A stretch of 64,000 nt of DNA from contig JAVEYW010000022.1 in assembly GCA_034003325.1 (NCBI GenBank), positions 1 to 64,000 of the forward strand, read 5' to 3'. Of this stretch, positions 53,666-62,611 are shown piece by piece; position 1 is the stretch's first letter; each line of letters begins with the position of its first letter. Position numbers and translations under genes: made by a program. Source of the DNA: Desulfobacterales bacterium. GTDB taxonomy: Bacteria; Desulfobacterota; Desulfobacteria; Desulfobacterales; JAFDDL01. Under the pieces are notes generated by a model, which worked only from the letters and a program-made list of their open reading frames with translations, was not told the DNA's origin and ran no database searches.

Positions 53666-54813
53666 TGTCGAATCGCTGATACAATGGCACCCATTGTCAT
53701 TCCGTTTTTTTTACGGCCAACAGACCCCATGGGTTCAAACGGGACCTGAGCCTTATCCCCTTGAGGATTCTTTACCCCTGCGCGCACGGCGATCAATTCC
53801 GCCACGATGCTCACGGCAATTTCCTCAGGGGTGTCCGCACCAATGGTCAAGCCGATGGGACTATGCACCCTGGCTATGTCAGCGGCCGTAAACCCGTCCT
53901 TCAACAACTGCTCATAAATGGTATCTCGCTTACGCCGGCTGCCGATCATTCCGATATAGGCGGCCGGCGTTTTCAAGGCCTGAGCCAGGACGGTCCGGTC
54001 ATGCAGATGCCCTCGGGTGACGATAACGATATAGGCATCGGCCGTCACGGCCAGATTTTCAAAGGCCCCATCAAAACTGGAAAGGGTTTGGACCGCCACG
54101 GCATCGGGAAAGCGGGCGGGATCGGCAAAATCCGCCCTGTCGTCCAGAACGACGACGCCAAAGCCCACCAGAGCCGCCAAATGGGCCGTGGGCCGCGAGA
54201 CATGGCCGGCGCCGAAAATGTAGAGGGGCTGGGCGATTCGGCCCGGGTCCACCACCACCAGACGTTCATCCAGGGATAGGACTTGAACATGATCCGCTAT
54301 GGTTATCCCGGCGGACAATTTCTCGACGAAAGCCGCAGATAACGTCGCCCGGGCCTGCACGCTTTGGTCGCTCATCAACAGGGCGTGATCAATCCGTTCG
54401 ATATGCGTTTGATCGCCGCAAATGATGGAAATGAGCATCGCTTTACGGCCTTTTGCAAGCGAGTCGCGCCAATCGGTGAAAAGCACCCGGTTATCATCAT
54501 CGGGTTGAATATAGTCCAAAAGCACCCGAACCCTGCCGCCGCAAATCATCTCCAAATTCGCCGCATCCTGATGGGTCAGGTCAAAGGTCAGAAACCGGGC
54601 AGGGGCTTCCTCGTTCATCTGTGCGGCAGCCTTCATGGTTTCGGCTTCCAGCAGCCCCCCACCGATCGTGCCGACAGTCTCGCATGCAGCGGTAATCAAC
54701 ATTCGGGTGCCGGCGGTTCGAGGAGCCGAGCCCTGCTGATCAATGATGGTGGCCAACACAAAGGCTCGCCCTTTCGCGAGCAGCTCACACGCGGCTGAAA
54801 CGACTACATCCAT
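53662..54813 (-). CDS. XdhC/CoxI-family molybdenum hydroxylase maturation protein
   Basis: The 383 residues have the XdhC N-domain (FVLATIIDQQGSAPRTAGTR, GTIGGGLLEAETMK) and a Rossmann C-domain (LYIFGAGHVSRPTAHLAALV, DDRADFADPARFPDA, IVTRGHLHDRTVLAQALKTP). XdhC binds Moco, protects its sulfurated form and delivers it to xanthine dehydrogenase-type enzymes. The first gene of the xdhC/NTP-transferase-HD/phosphatase operon. Probable client: the hydroxylase at 13.1-17.0 kb, or others elsewhere. Confidence 0.9.
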   Translation of the reverse strand: MDVVVSAACELLAKGRAFVLATIIDQQGSAPRTAGTRMLITAACETVGTIGGGLLEAETMKAAAQMNEEAPARFLTFDLTHQDAANLEMICGGRVRVLLDYIQPDDDNRVLFTDWRDSLAKGRKAMLISIICGDQTHIERIDHALLMSDQSVQARATLSAAFVEKLSAGITIADHVQVLSLDERLVVVDPGRIAQPLYIFGAGHVSRPTAHLAALVGFGVVVLDDRADFADPARFPDAVAVQTLSSFDGAFENLAVTADAYIVIVTRGHLHDRTVLAQALKTPAAYIGMIGSRRKRDTIYEQLLKDGFTAADIARVHSPIGLTIGADTPEEIAVSIVAELIAVRAGVKNPQGDKAQVPFEPMGSVGRKKNGMTMGAIVSAIRQ

Positions 54814-54914
54814 CGGCAGGCGCTCCTTTTCATATGATAGTAATTAGTCCCGTATAGACAGCGCGCGACGCCATTCAATGCCGCATGGGATCAAAAATAC
54901 TTCTCAGGGTCAAG

Positions 54915-55313
54915 TCAAACGGTTTTGAGTTTCTCCAGTATTTCGCCTTCAAGTACAGCGGTCTTTCCTTTTCGGTTATCGAACACCACAAAGGTGACAT
55001 CGGCATCCGCTATCACCGTGTCGGTTCCTTTGAGTTTGACGATCTGATGAAACACGCCAGTGCGTCGGGTCCATTTGTTGATCTCCGTCTCGATCGTCAA
55101 TACATCGTTTATAACTGCGGCGTGGCGATAGTTGATATTGATATTGACCGGAATGATCGGGTACCCGTCGCGGCTTAATTGCATCAAATCAATCGTTTTT
55201 TCAAACGCAGCCCATCGCGCATCATCTAAAAACTCAAAATAGCGGGCATTGTTGACATGCCCGGAGGGGTCCACATGGAAACCCCGTACCTTGATATCGA
55301 TGGTGTGAACCAT
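54915..55313 (-). CDS. 4HBT-fold acyl-CoA thioesterase, copy 1
   Basis: The 132-residue hot-dog protein has the IKVRGFHVDPSGHVNNARYF motif with the catalytic-type Asp (about residue 16), NININYRHAA and VLTIETEI. ATG 55313 has GAGGAACAGG before it. It is closely related to 61952-62350 across the full length. It would hydrolyse acyl-CoA esters; the substrate is unknown. No operon partner is evident. Confidence 0.85.
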   Translation of the reverse strand: MVHTIDIKVRGFHVDPSGHVNNARYFEFLDDARWAAFEKTIDLMQLSRDGYPIIPVNININYRHAAVINDVLTIETEINKWTRRTGVFHQIVKLKGTDTVIADADVTFVVFDNRKGKTAVLEGEILEKLKTV

Positions 55314-55507
55314 TTAACCTGTTCCTCTATAATGTTATCAATAGACAAGATTTTTTTGCAGTGGGAGTATGGCAAAGGCGCGATGGGGTGTCAATACCCC
55401 TGTTAATACCGTAGGGAAATCATCTGAGGCGAGCCAAAGCCCTGACCGGCGCGCGGCAACGAATCACACCGCGCACCGGTGCATGGGGGAGCGGAAACGC
55501 ACTTTTT

Positions 55508-55655
55508 TCAACTTGCTTTTTTTAACAGCACTTCATGTCTTTCAATGATATGGTCGACAACCCCCGAATCAGCCAGGGTGGAGGCATCGCCGATGCTGTC
55601 ATACTCATTGGCGGCAATTTTTCAAAGAATGCGGCGCATGATTTTGCCGGAGTCA
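55508..55655 (-). pseudogene. 3' remnant of an acetyl-CoA synthetase gene
   Basis: On the minus strand about 49 codons encode DSGKIMRRIL-stop-KIAANEYDSIGD, then ASTLADSGVVDHIIERHEVL and a stop. This is the C-terminus of Acs-type acetate-CoA ligases (SGKIMRRILRKIA is nearly invariant and includes the acetylatable Lys). A TGA (55622-55624) replaces the usual Arg. The rest of the gene is missing. A common repeat-like word (GTAGGGACGGACCTGTGTGT) lies just upstream at about 55667-55687. The 441-bp gap from 55314 to 55754 contains nothing else. Confidence 0.75.
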
Positions 55656-55754
55656 AACCAGGGCGGACACACAGGTCCGTCCCTACGTTGACCGCGAGGC
55701 CATGAATTTTGTTTTCATTAACAAACCGGTAATGCTCCCAATAAACCTGCCTCC

Positions 55755-57053
55755 TTAGACCAACTCGGTGAAAGCCGGTTTTTTCGTCAGACGCGGAACC
55801 GGTGCGGCCAGCTTTCCGCCTTTCTCTACCGGCACGAAACCGTATACGGCAATAGCGGCACTGATGAGGAGCAAAATCGCCGTCACAATATAAGCGGCAT
55901 TCAAGGTGCCGGTTTCAGCAACCACCATTTGGGCCGCTCTTGGAAACACAAAGCCGCCAATGCCCCAAGCGGAAAAAATAATCCCGTAATTACTGCCGAA
56001 GTGTTTCATTCCGAAATGGTCTTTGGTAAGCGAGGGAAACAGGGAAAGGTTGGTGCCGTAATTAAAACCGATGAAAGTGGCCGCTGCAACCACCAGAAAC
56101 GCACTTTCCGAATTCATAAAAATAAGCGAAAAAATGAGCAGTGCCTGAAACGTCATCATGATGGCAAGGGTCAGGGGGCGACCGATTTTATCCGAAAGCA
56201 TCCCTGCGATCACCCGTCCGCCGGCATTACCAATGGCAAGAAGCGCCACAACCAGCCAGGCCGCTTCTCCCAGGCTTTGCTTTGCCATGGCCGCAACCCC
56301 GCCGATAATAAAGAGTCCCGCCCCGGCCCCGATAAAATACATCAGCCACAATTTATAGAAGGTGCCGGTTTTCATCATTTGAAGCGGTAAGCGGTCCGCC
56401 GGTTTCTTTGAAGTTACCGCCGTTGTTTTTCTCTCTTTTCCGCCATCCTCAGGCACATACCCCTCCGGCGGGTTAACGAGAAATAAAGACAGGAAACAAA
56501 CCACACTGAGAAAGGCGATACCGAAGATCATCATGGCCCGGTTTAAACCGAATGCGGCGATTAAAAAATTGGCGAGCGGCGCAATATAAACAGAGGCCAG
56601 GCCAAAACCGGCCACAACGATGCCCGCAATCATGCCGGTTTTTGAGGAAGGAAACCATTTGATGGCCGGCGGCGTTGCCGAAGCATAGGCGAACCCCAAT
56701 CCCAGGCCCGTCAATACGCCAAAGCCGCCAATCCACACGATCAGAGAGTTGGAGAAGGAAATGACGATCAGCCCAAGCCCGGTCAAAACCCCGCCGATCA
56801 TCGTGGTCAGCCTCGGGGAAAACTTATCCTGAAGACGGCCGGCAAAGATCATGGCAAAGGCAAACACCAGGCAACAAACAGCATACGGATCATTCAAGGA
56901 CGCGGGATCCCAGGTAAATCGACCGTCCCCGGCCGTAATCGATTCTTTTATTTCCAGTTTAAAGATGCTCCAGGTGTAGAGAATGCCCAGGGCCAGGTTA
57001 ACCCCCAACCCCGCCATTGTAACCTTCCACCCCCTGTTTTTAACTGTCGTCAT
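55755..57053 (-). CDS. MFS transporter, OFA (oxalate/formate antiporter-like) family
   Basis: The 432-residue carrier has twelve membrane segments and OFA-type motifs: LALGILYTWSIFKLEIKESI, FAMIFAGRLQDKFSPRLTTM, GLGLGFAYASATPPAIKWFP and GAGAGLFIIGGVAAMAKQSL. It is expected to move small carboxylates. The AGGGGG site before ATG 57053 is good. Its neighbour is the sigma-54 two-component pair with a Cache sensor, which may regulate it; the acs remnant downstream would fit acetate or organic acid use. Confidence 0.87.
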   Translation of the reverse strand: MTTVKNRGWKVTMAGLGVNLALGILYTWSIFKLEIKESITAGDGRFTWDPASLNDPYAVCCLVFAFAMIFAGRLQDKFSPRLTTMIGGVLTGLGLIVISFSNSLIVWIGGFGVLTGLGLGFAYASATPPAIKWFPSSKTGMIAGIVVAGFGLASVYIAPLANFLIAAFGLNRAMMIFGIAFLSVVCFLSLFLVNPPEGYVPEDGGKERKTTAVTSKKPADRLPLQMMKTGTFYKLWLMYFIGAGAGLFIIGGVAAMAKQSLGEAAWLVVALLAIGNAGGRVIAGMLSDKIGRPLTLAIMMTFQALLIFSLIFMNSESAFLVVAAATFIGFNYGTNLSLFPSLTKDHFGMKHFGSNYGIIFSAWGIGGFVFPRAAQMVVAETGTLNAAYIVTAILLLISAAIAVYGFVPVEKGGKLAAPVPRLTKKPAFTELV

Positions 57054-57339
57054 ACGGCCCCCTTGCTTAAAGGTTGTTAAAGATGCTGTCTCATTTCACT
57101 TCAAAAAACATACCATACCGCTATGCAACAGCATAACAACCTGTAAACACATATTAAAAAGAATTTTAGCCATGAAGAAACGTCGAGTGAACCGCCCCAA
57201 CAAGCATACAATTAAAATTGTAGGCATTCCTGGCATTCCGACTCTAAACAGCGGCGATCGCGGGGATTATGAAATAAACGAATCGTTGTAGATACAACTT
57301 GGATTGTAGGGATAAATACCGACCGCTTCGGGCATTCGG

Positions 57340-58746
57340 CTACTTTCCCTTTTGCAGGCGTTTGCTCACGGCCTGCTGAGAAACCCCCAATAGCCTGGCG
57401 GCCAGCGATTGATTGCCGTTGGCCCGTTTCATGGCTTCATCCAACAGGGCCTGAGTGGCCTCTTCGATGGTGGGCAGGCGGGCGGGGAAAATAATGGTTT
57501 CGGCATTCCCCGATGGCGCGCTCGCCAGCCCAAAGGGACGCTGCGCATTCAGATAATTCTGAAACACCTGCAGGGAGAGAATTCCCTTGGTATGCCGGCT
57601 GACCGCATCAAACACCATGGCCTTTAGCTCCCGAACATTGCCGGGAAAAGAATAGGTCTGAAGCAACGCGGAAAGCTCCTTGGGATAGCTCGGCACCGTC
57701 TTGTTCAGCTCCGTTGCAGCGAGGCGGATAAAATAATTGAGCAAGAGCCCGATATCGTCGAGCCGTTCGCGCAAGGAAGGAATATGCACATGGTGCACCT
57801 GAAGCCGGAAGAGAAGATCTTTCCGGAATTTCCCTGAACTTCGAAGCTCATTTAAGCCTTCATTGGTGGACGCCACCATTCGAACATGGGCCTTTTTCGT
57901 TTTATCCATGCCGAGCGGGCGGTATTCGGATTCCTGCAACAACCGAAGCAGCTTCACCTGCGATGTGAGACTTAAATCACCGATTTCATCCAAAAGTAAC
58001 GTGCCGGACGACGCTGCTTCAATCAGCCCCATGCGATGGGTATCTGCGCCGGTAAAGGCCCCTTTGACATGGCCAAAAAGGGTGTCCGAGAAGATATTGT
58101 CATCAAGCCCCGCCACATTGACGCTGACAAAGGGACCGCTTACGCCGCTGAGTTCATGAATCGCTTTGGCCACCAGTTCCTTGCCGACGCCCGTTTCTCC
58201 AGTTATCAACACCGCTTGGTTTGTTTTGGAAATCAGTTCCAGATACTTAAAAACGGCCAGCATTTTCCGGTTTCGCGTGATGATGCTCGAAAAGGCGTCC
58301 ATATGGGACACTTCGTCGGTCAACATCGAGTTTTTTAACGCAAGGTTCTCCTGTTGCAGTTCACTGAAATGCTGCGCATTAATGACGGTGGTCCGCAGCC
58401 GGTCCGCATCCACCGGCTTCACCAGATAGTCGAATGCGCCTCTTTTCATGCATTTGACCACGGTTTTCGGATCCACAGCCACGGTGATGATAATCACCGG
58501 AATATCGGGAAATTCGGCTGCGATTTCCACGAGCAGATCCTGCCCGTTGATATGGGGCATCATCAGATCCATCAAAATGACCTGGGCATGGTGTTCCGCG
58601 ATCAATCCCATGGCCTTCCGGCTGTCCCGGCAGGTAATGATATGATTGAAGCCCGCCATCCGCAGGGTGGTATCGATTGCCAGAAGAATCGCCTCTTCGT
58701 CATCAATAACCAAAATAGGATAAGCCGGCCGCAGATTCTGTTTCAT
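57340..58746 (-). CDS. Sigma-54-dependent response regulator (NtrC type)
   Basis: The 468 residues run receiver (about 10-125; ILVIDDEEAILL, phospho-Asp in VILMDLMMPHINGQD, Lys in YLVKPVDAD), AAA+ domain (about 150-385; Walker A GETGVGKE, GAFTGAD intact, Walker B GTLLLDEIGDL) and Fis-type HTH (SLAARLLGVSQQAVSKRLQK). The Walker A and GAFTGA motifs indicate a competent sigma-54 activator. It overlaps the kinase gene by 4 bp. Confidence 0.92.
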   Translation of the reverse strand: MKQNLRPAYPILVIDDEEAILLAIDTTLRMAGFNHIITCRDSRKAMGLIAEHHAQVILMDLMMPHINGQDLLVEIAAEFPDIPVIIITVAVDPKTVVKCMKRGAFDYLVKPVDADRLRTTVINAQHFSELQQENLALKNSMLTDEVSHMDAFSSIITRNRKMLAVFKYLELISKTNQAVLITGETGVGKELVAKAIHELSGVSGPFVSVNVAGLDDNIFSDTLFGHVKGAFTGADTHRMGLIEAASSGTLLLDEIGDLSLTSQVKLLRLLQESEYRPLGMDKTKKAHVRMVASTNEGLNELRSSGKFRKDLLFRLQVHHVHIPSLRERLDDIGLLLNYFIRLAATELNKTVPSYPKELSALLQTYSFPGNVRELKAMVFDAVSRHTKGILSLQVFQNYLNAQRPFGLASAPSGNAETIIFPARLPTIEEATQALLDEAMKRANGNQSLAARLLGVSQQAVSKRLQKGK

Positions 58747-60260
58747 TTGTCCCCTTTACTGCTATTTTCGTCACCAATCGGAAAGGATAGAACGGCCATC
58801 GTCCCCTCGTTGGGAATCGCTCGAATGTGCAAATCGCCGCCATGGTCCTTCATGATCCGGTCGGAAATGGCTAGCCCCAAGCCGGTATTGCCACGGCTCT
58901 GCTTCGTGGTAAAAAACGGATCCTTTATTCGCGCCAGCACTTCCTCGGGTATGCCGATGCCCGTATCCGCGACCACAACGGTGATAAGGCGTTTTTCCGC
59001 GTCCATGCCGGTTGACGCCCTTATTTCCCGGGATTTGTCAGGCAAGGCCTGACAGGCATTGACCAGCAGGTTAACAATCACCTGTTCCACCTTTTGCGTA
59101 TTGCCCCTCAATCGGGGAAGGTCCGGCGCCAACTGAACGGAAAAATGATCCGTTGAGGCTTTGATCAGACTCGCGACCAGGGTAACCGCCTTTTCCACCA
59201 CCGAATTGATAAAGACATCGTGGGTCATTTCCGGCGGGGATATTCTGGCAAAATCCTTTAATTCATTTACGATATTTTTGATTCGCTTGGCGCCGTCCTC
59301 AATATGATTCAACAGGTGCGGAATGCGAGCGTAAAGACCGGAAAAATCCGCAGTCCCATCCGAAACCGCCTGACCCACCTCGGGGGAATCCGGGTCCATC
59401 GGTACCAAATGCTGCCACAACTCTCTTAAAATCGGTGCATTTAAAAGGATAGCCGTCACCGGATTGTTGATTTCATGGGCCACACCGGCGGCAAGGGTAC
59501 CGATGGTCGCCATTTTTCCGGCCTGGTACAACTGTTCCTGCTGTAGCCGGGTTCTTTGTTCAGCCCGGCTTCGCTCCTTTTCCACCTTCACACCCTGCCA
59601 GACAATGACCACCGAAAGCAGAAACACCAGCGCCATAATCCCGATGCAGATCAAGGTCAGTTTCCGGGTAATAGCCGATATTTCATTTTGAATGTCAACG
59701 ATATAAACCCCGGTTCCCACCACCCATTCCCATGGGGCGAAGGCCTTGACAAAGGAAATCTTGGGAACAATGCGGTTAGGCTCATCCATCCACTGCCATT
59801 GATAATCGACATACCCTCCCCCGCTCTTCCGAACCACCTTCACAAACTCAACAAAGAGCCGTTTGCCGCCGGGGTCCGCATAATGTGAGATATCCTTGCC
59901 CTCCAGGTCCGGCCGGTAAGGATGCATGATCATGCGCGGCGCCATATCATTGATCCAGAAATAATCTTTGGCATTCAGGCCATACCGAAGCTGCCGCACA
60001 TGGGCGATGGCTTGTTCTTGGGCCGCCTTTTTCGTCAGCTCGCCATCTAATTGCTTCTGGTAATACTGATGGATCGTGCTCCAGGCGGTTTCCGTCAATT
60101 CATGAATAAGCCCCCGCCGCTGGGCCATGAGCGCAGATTCCAGCGTTGGAAGCACCAACAGGAAAATCGTCATGAAAAATAAGATCACGGAAAGCACCAC
60201 CGGAAAAATAATGGCGATGGGCAGGTGTTGGAGCAACTGAGCGGCGGGTTCTTTTGACAT
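58743..60260 (-). CDS. Cache-domain sensor histidine kinase
   Basis: The 505-residue protein has a first span (about 14-35), an extracytoplasmic single Cache domain (about 40-190) with LNAKDYFWINDMAPRMIMHP, then EWVVGTGVYIVDIQ. A second span lies near 200-222. HisKA has the phospho-His in AGVAHEINNPVTAILLNAPI; HATPase has LLVNACQALPD, DTGIGIP and GLGLAIS. Cache domains of this kind often bind small carboxylates. It pairs with the sigma-54 regulator, and the OFA carrier lies beyond it. Confidence 0.9.
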   Translation of the reverse strand: MSKEPAAQLLQHLPIAIIFPVVLSVILFFMTIFLLVLPTLESALMAQRRGLIHELTETAWSTIHQYYQKQLDGELTKKAAQEQAIAHVRQLRYGLNAKDYFWINDMAPRMIMHPYRPDLEGKDISHYADPGGKRLFVEFVKVVRKSGGGYVDYQWQWMDEPNRIVPKISFVKAFAPWEWVVGTGVYIVDIQNEISAITRKLTLICIGIMALVFLLSVVIVWQGVKVEKERSRAEQRTRLQQEQLYQAGKMATIGTLAAGVAHEINNPVTAILLNAPILRELWQHLVPMDPDSPEVGQAVSDGTADFSGLYARIPHLLNHIEDGAKRIKNIVNELKDFARISPPEMTHDVFINSVVEKAVTLVASLIKASTDHFSVQLAPDLPRLRGNTQKVEQVIVNLLVNACQALPDKSREIRASTGMDAEKRLITVVVADTGIGIPEEVLARIKDPFFTTKQSRGNTGLGLAISDRIMKDHGGDLHIRAIPNEGTMAVLSFPIGDENSSKGDK

Positions 60261-60295
60261 GCCTGGCTGATCCTTAACCGTTTTTCATGACACAC

Positions 60296-61735
60296 TCAGC
60301 CTTGGGCCGGACCGGGTGCGATTCTCCGCAGAGAACAGCCGATTCCGACGGCGCTCAGAATGCCGAATATAATGAAGGTCGTTCCCATACTGGTCATAAA
60401 ATCGCCGCTGGTCTGAACCGTTACCGGTTGTTTCCCCATGAAATGGGAAAGGACGAAGGTAACAATCGTCATGCTGACCAACATACCCATGGATCGCATG
60501 GTGGCCGCCATGCTCGACGCCATACCGTAATCCCTGGCCTGAACGCTTGACATGATGACGGCCGTGTTGGGGCTGGAAAAAATACCAAAGCCGAAACCGA
60601 GAAGCATCAGCACACCAAGAACCATGCAGAGCGAAGATGCCTGAGCGATGAACGCGGCTATCAAAAGCCCCATCGTGCACAGGCTAACCCCCAAAGTGGC
60701 AATTTTGGCCGGTGCATATCGATCGGAAAGCCGACCGGCGACAAGGGAGGTAACCGCCATCATAATGGGCTGAACCACCATTACAAATCCGGTGGCTTGC
60801 GGGGAAAGCCCTCTAACGGATTGCAGATAGAGGCTGAAATAAAAGGCGGTGCCGGACGCAGCAGTATAGTTAAGAAAGGTGGCCAGATTGCTGAAGGCAA
60901 AGGTCCGGTTCCGAATGATGGACCGAATGCTCACCAAAGGGGATGAGACACGCAGTTCATGTCGAATAAACATCAGCAGGAGTATGGCGCCGCAACCGGC
61001 AGCCCATTTGGCGCCGGCCCATTCCTTCCAATAGCTCATTCCCAGTATCAGGCAGGGCAACGCGGTCATGTAAGTCAGGGCACCGGACCAGTCAAATCTC
61101 TCATTTGCTGCGTTTTTCCCCTCCTCACGCAACTTCCACAGAGTCAGGGACAGCGCCATGACCTGGGCTGGAATGGCGATGTAAAACACCCAGCGCCACC
61201 CCAGATGGGTGATCATCAGACCGGCGATACTCGGGCCAGCCGAAAGACCAAGATAGGTGCTGCCCACCACAAACCCCAAGGCCCTGCCCCACTTCGCCGT
61301 GGGAATCGAAGAGGTGAGAATCGCCAGGCTGGTGGAGATGATCATGGAGGCGCCGATTCCCTGAATGAACCGGAAAATGATAAAAATGCGGATAGTCGGT
61401 ACCATCGGCAGGATGATGTTGCAAAGGGCCATCACCACCATTCCTGCGGCAAACAGTTTCTTGCGGCCATAAATATCCGAAAAGCGCCCCATGGGCAACA
61501 ACAGCATCGATCCGGACAACATGTAAAGCACTTCCACCAGGCCCAGGGCAACGGCCCCGGCTGAAAATTCCCGGCCAATGGACGGCAGGGCCACCCCCAC
61601 GGATGAAAGCATATAAGGGGTCAGAAACTGGCTGACGGAGACCACCCAGATGATCGCGGCTTCCGACATGCCGGTCGGCGGAGTGGTGAGCGAAGTATCG
61701 GGGGATTTACTTATACTTATCTTTTTCAAATTCAA
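60296..61735 (-). CDS. MFS transporter, DHA2-type (14 membrane segments)
   Basis: The 479 residues are polytopic with about fourteen hydrophobic segments. Motifs include VSVSQFLTPYMLSSVGVALP, GRFSDIYGRKKLFAAGMVVM (loop 2/3), FRFIQGIGASMIISTSLAIL and GSTYLGLSAGPSIAG (motif C). It is most like proton-coupled drug or small-molecule exporters. The frame starts at TTG 61735 without a clear binding site; ATG 61669 is an alternative. Nothing around it suggests a substrate. Confidence 0.82.
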   Translation of the reverse strand: MNLKKISISKSPDTSLTTPPTGMSEAAIIWVVSVSQFLTPYMLSSVGVALPSIGREFSAGAVALGLVEVLYMLSGSMLLLPMGRFSDIYGRKKLFAAGMVVMALCNIILPMVPTIRIFIIFRFIQGIGASMIISTSLAILTSSIPTAKWGRALGFVVGSTYLGLSAGPSIAGLMITHLGWRWVFYIAIPAQVMALSLTLWKLREEGKNAANERFDWSGALTYMTALPCLILGMSYWKEWAGAKWAAGCGAILLLMFIRHELRVSSPLVSIRSIIRNRTFAFSNLATFLNYTAASGTAFYFSLYLQSVRGLSPQATGFVMVVQPIMMAVTSLVAGRLSDRYAPAKIATLGVSLCTMGLLIAAFIAQASSLCMVLGVLMLLGFGFGIFSSPNTAVIMSSVQARDYGMASSMAATMRSMGMLVSMTIVTFVLSHFMGKQPVTVQTSGDFMTSMGTTFIIFGILSAVGIGCSLRRIAPGPAQG

Positions 61736-61951
61736 ACAGTTCGATTGTTATAGCCCAGCCGATCAATCAATCTGCCGCTTTTAATGACATCGAACCATTA
61801 AGCAGTCGGCTCCTCTTGTCAATCGCAAAATTACCTTATCTCATGGAACACGATTGGTCACACAATTATTCACTGCCGATCAAAGCGCGCTGAATGGCAC
61901 CCATGAGCACAATCAGCCGTCATTGGCTGGGAACAGCGAATTTAGGCAAGC

Positions 61952-62350
61952 TCAAACGATTTTCAGCGTTTCGAGAATCTCGCCTTCCAAAATGGCCGTC
62001 TTCTGTTTTCGGGTATCAAACATCACAAAGGTGATATCGGCATCCGCCACCACCGTGGCAGTTCCCTTGAGTTTGATTACCTGGTGAATCACGGCACGGC
62101 GTTTTCCAAATTGGGTTATTTCCGTTTCGATGGTCAGCACCTCGTTCAGCAATGCAGCGCGGCGATAGCTGATGTTAATATTAACAATGGTAAACGCATA
62201 CCCATCGCGGCCTAATTTTATCAAATCCACCGATTTTTCAAACGCAGCCCATCTCCCCTCCTCTAAAAACTCCAAATAGCGGGCGTTGTTGACATGAGAA
62301 AAAGCATCCAGATGATATCCCCTAACTTTAATCTCGATGGTATGGCGCAT
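61952..62350 (-). CDS. 4HBT-fold acyl-CoA thioesterase, copy 2
   Basis: The 132-residue protein, starting MRHTIEIKVRGYHLDAFSHV, is a paralogue of 54915-55313: same length, HVNNARY motif, DRRAA-like NISYRRAA, and same ending (AILEGEILETLKIV). ATG 62350 follows AGAGGAAA; the longer frame to 62404 adds no family sense. The two copies lie about 7 kb apart in the same orientation, so an old duplication is likely. Substrate unknown. Confidence 0.85.
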   Translation of the reverse strand: MRHTIEIKVRGYHLDAFSHVNNARYLEFLEEGRWAAFEKSVDLIKLGRDGYAFTIVNINISYRRAALLNEVLTIETEITQFGKRRAVIHQVIKLKGTATVVADADITFVMFDTRKQKTAILEGEILETLKIV

Positions 62351-62611
62351 AACAAACACTTTCCTCTGTGAATTCATGAAAAGATTGGATGTTTTGTTTT
62401 TCAAAGGCCGGAGTATGGCAAAAAGGGGTGTCCTGTGTCAATAACCAGGTTGATAACCCATTTAATAAATGGCAGCCCCATTGCGATTTAAATCCAACCT
62501 CGGTAAATAAAAGCGGCTGACGCTTGTTGAAAAACGGTTACTGCTGATAGACACGCTGAACCCTTTTATGATTTTCAGGAAAAAGAGAATGACGATGCAT
62601 AAGGCGGCCGT

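Noticed and set aside
55622-55624. TGA in the acs remnant as selenocysteine
   Set aside because: The position is normally Arg, no Sec form is known, and the rest of the gene is missing.
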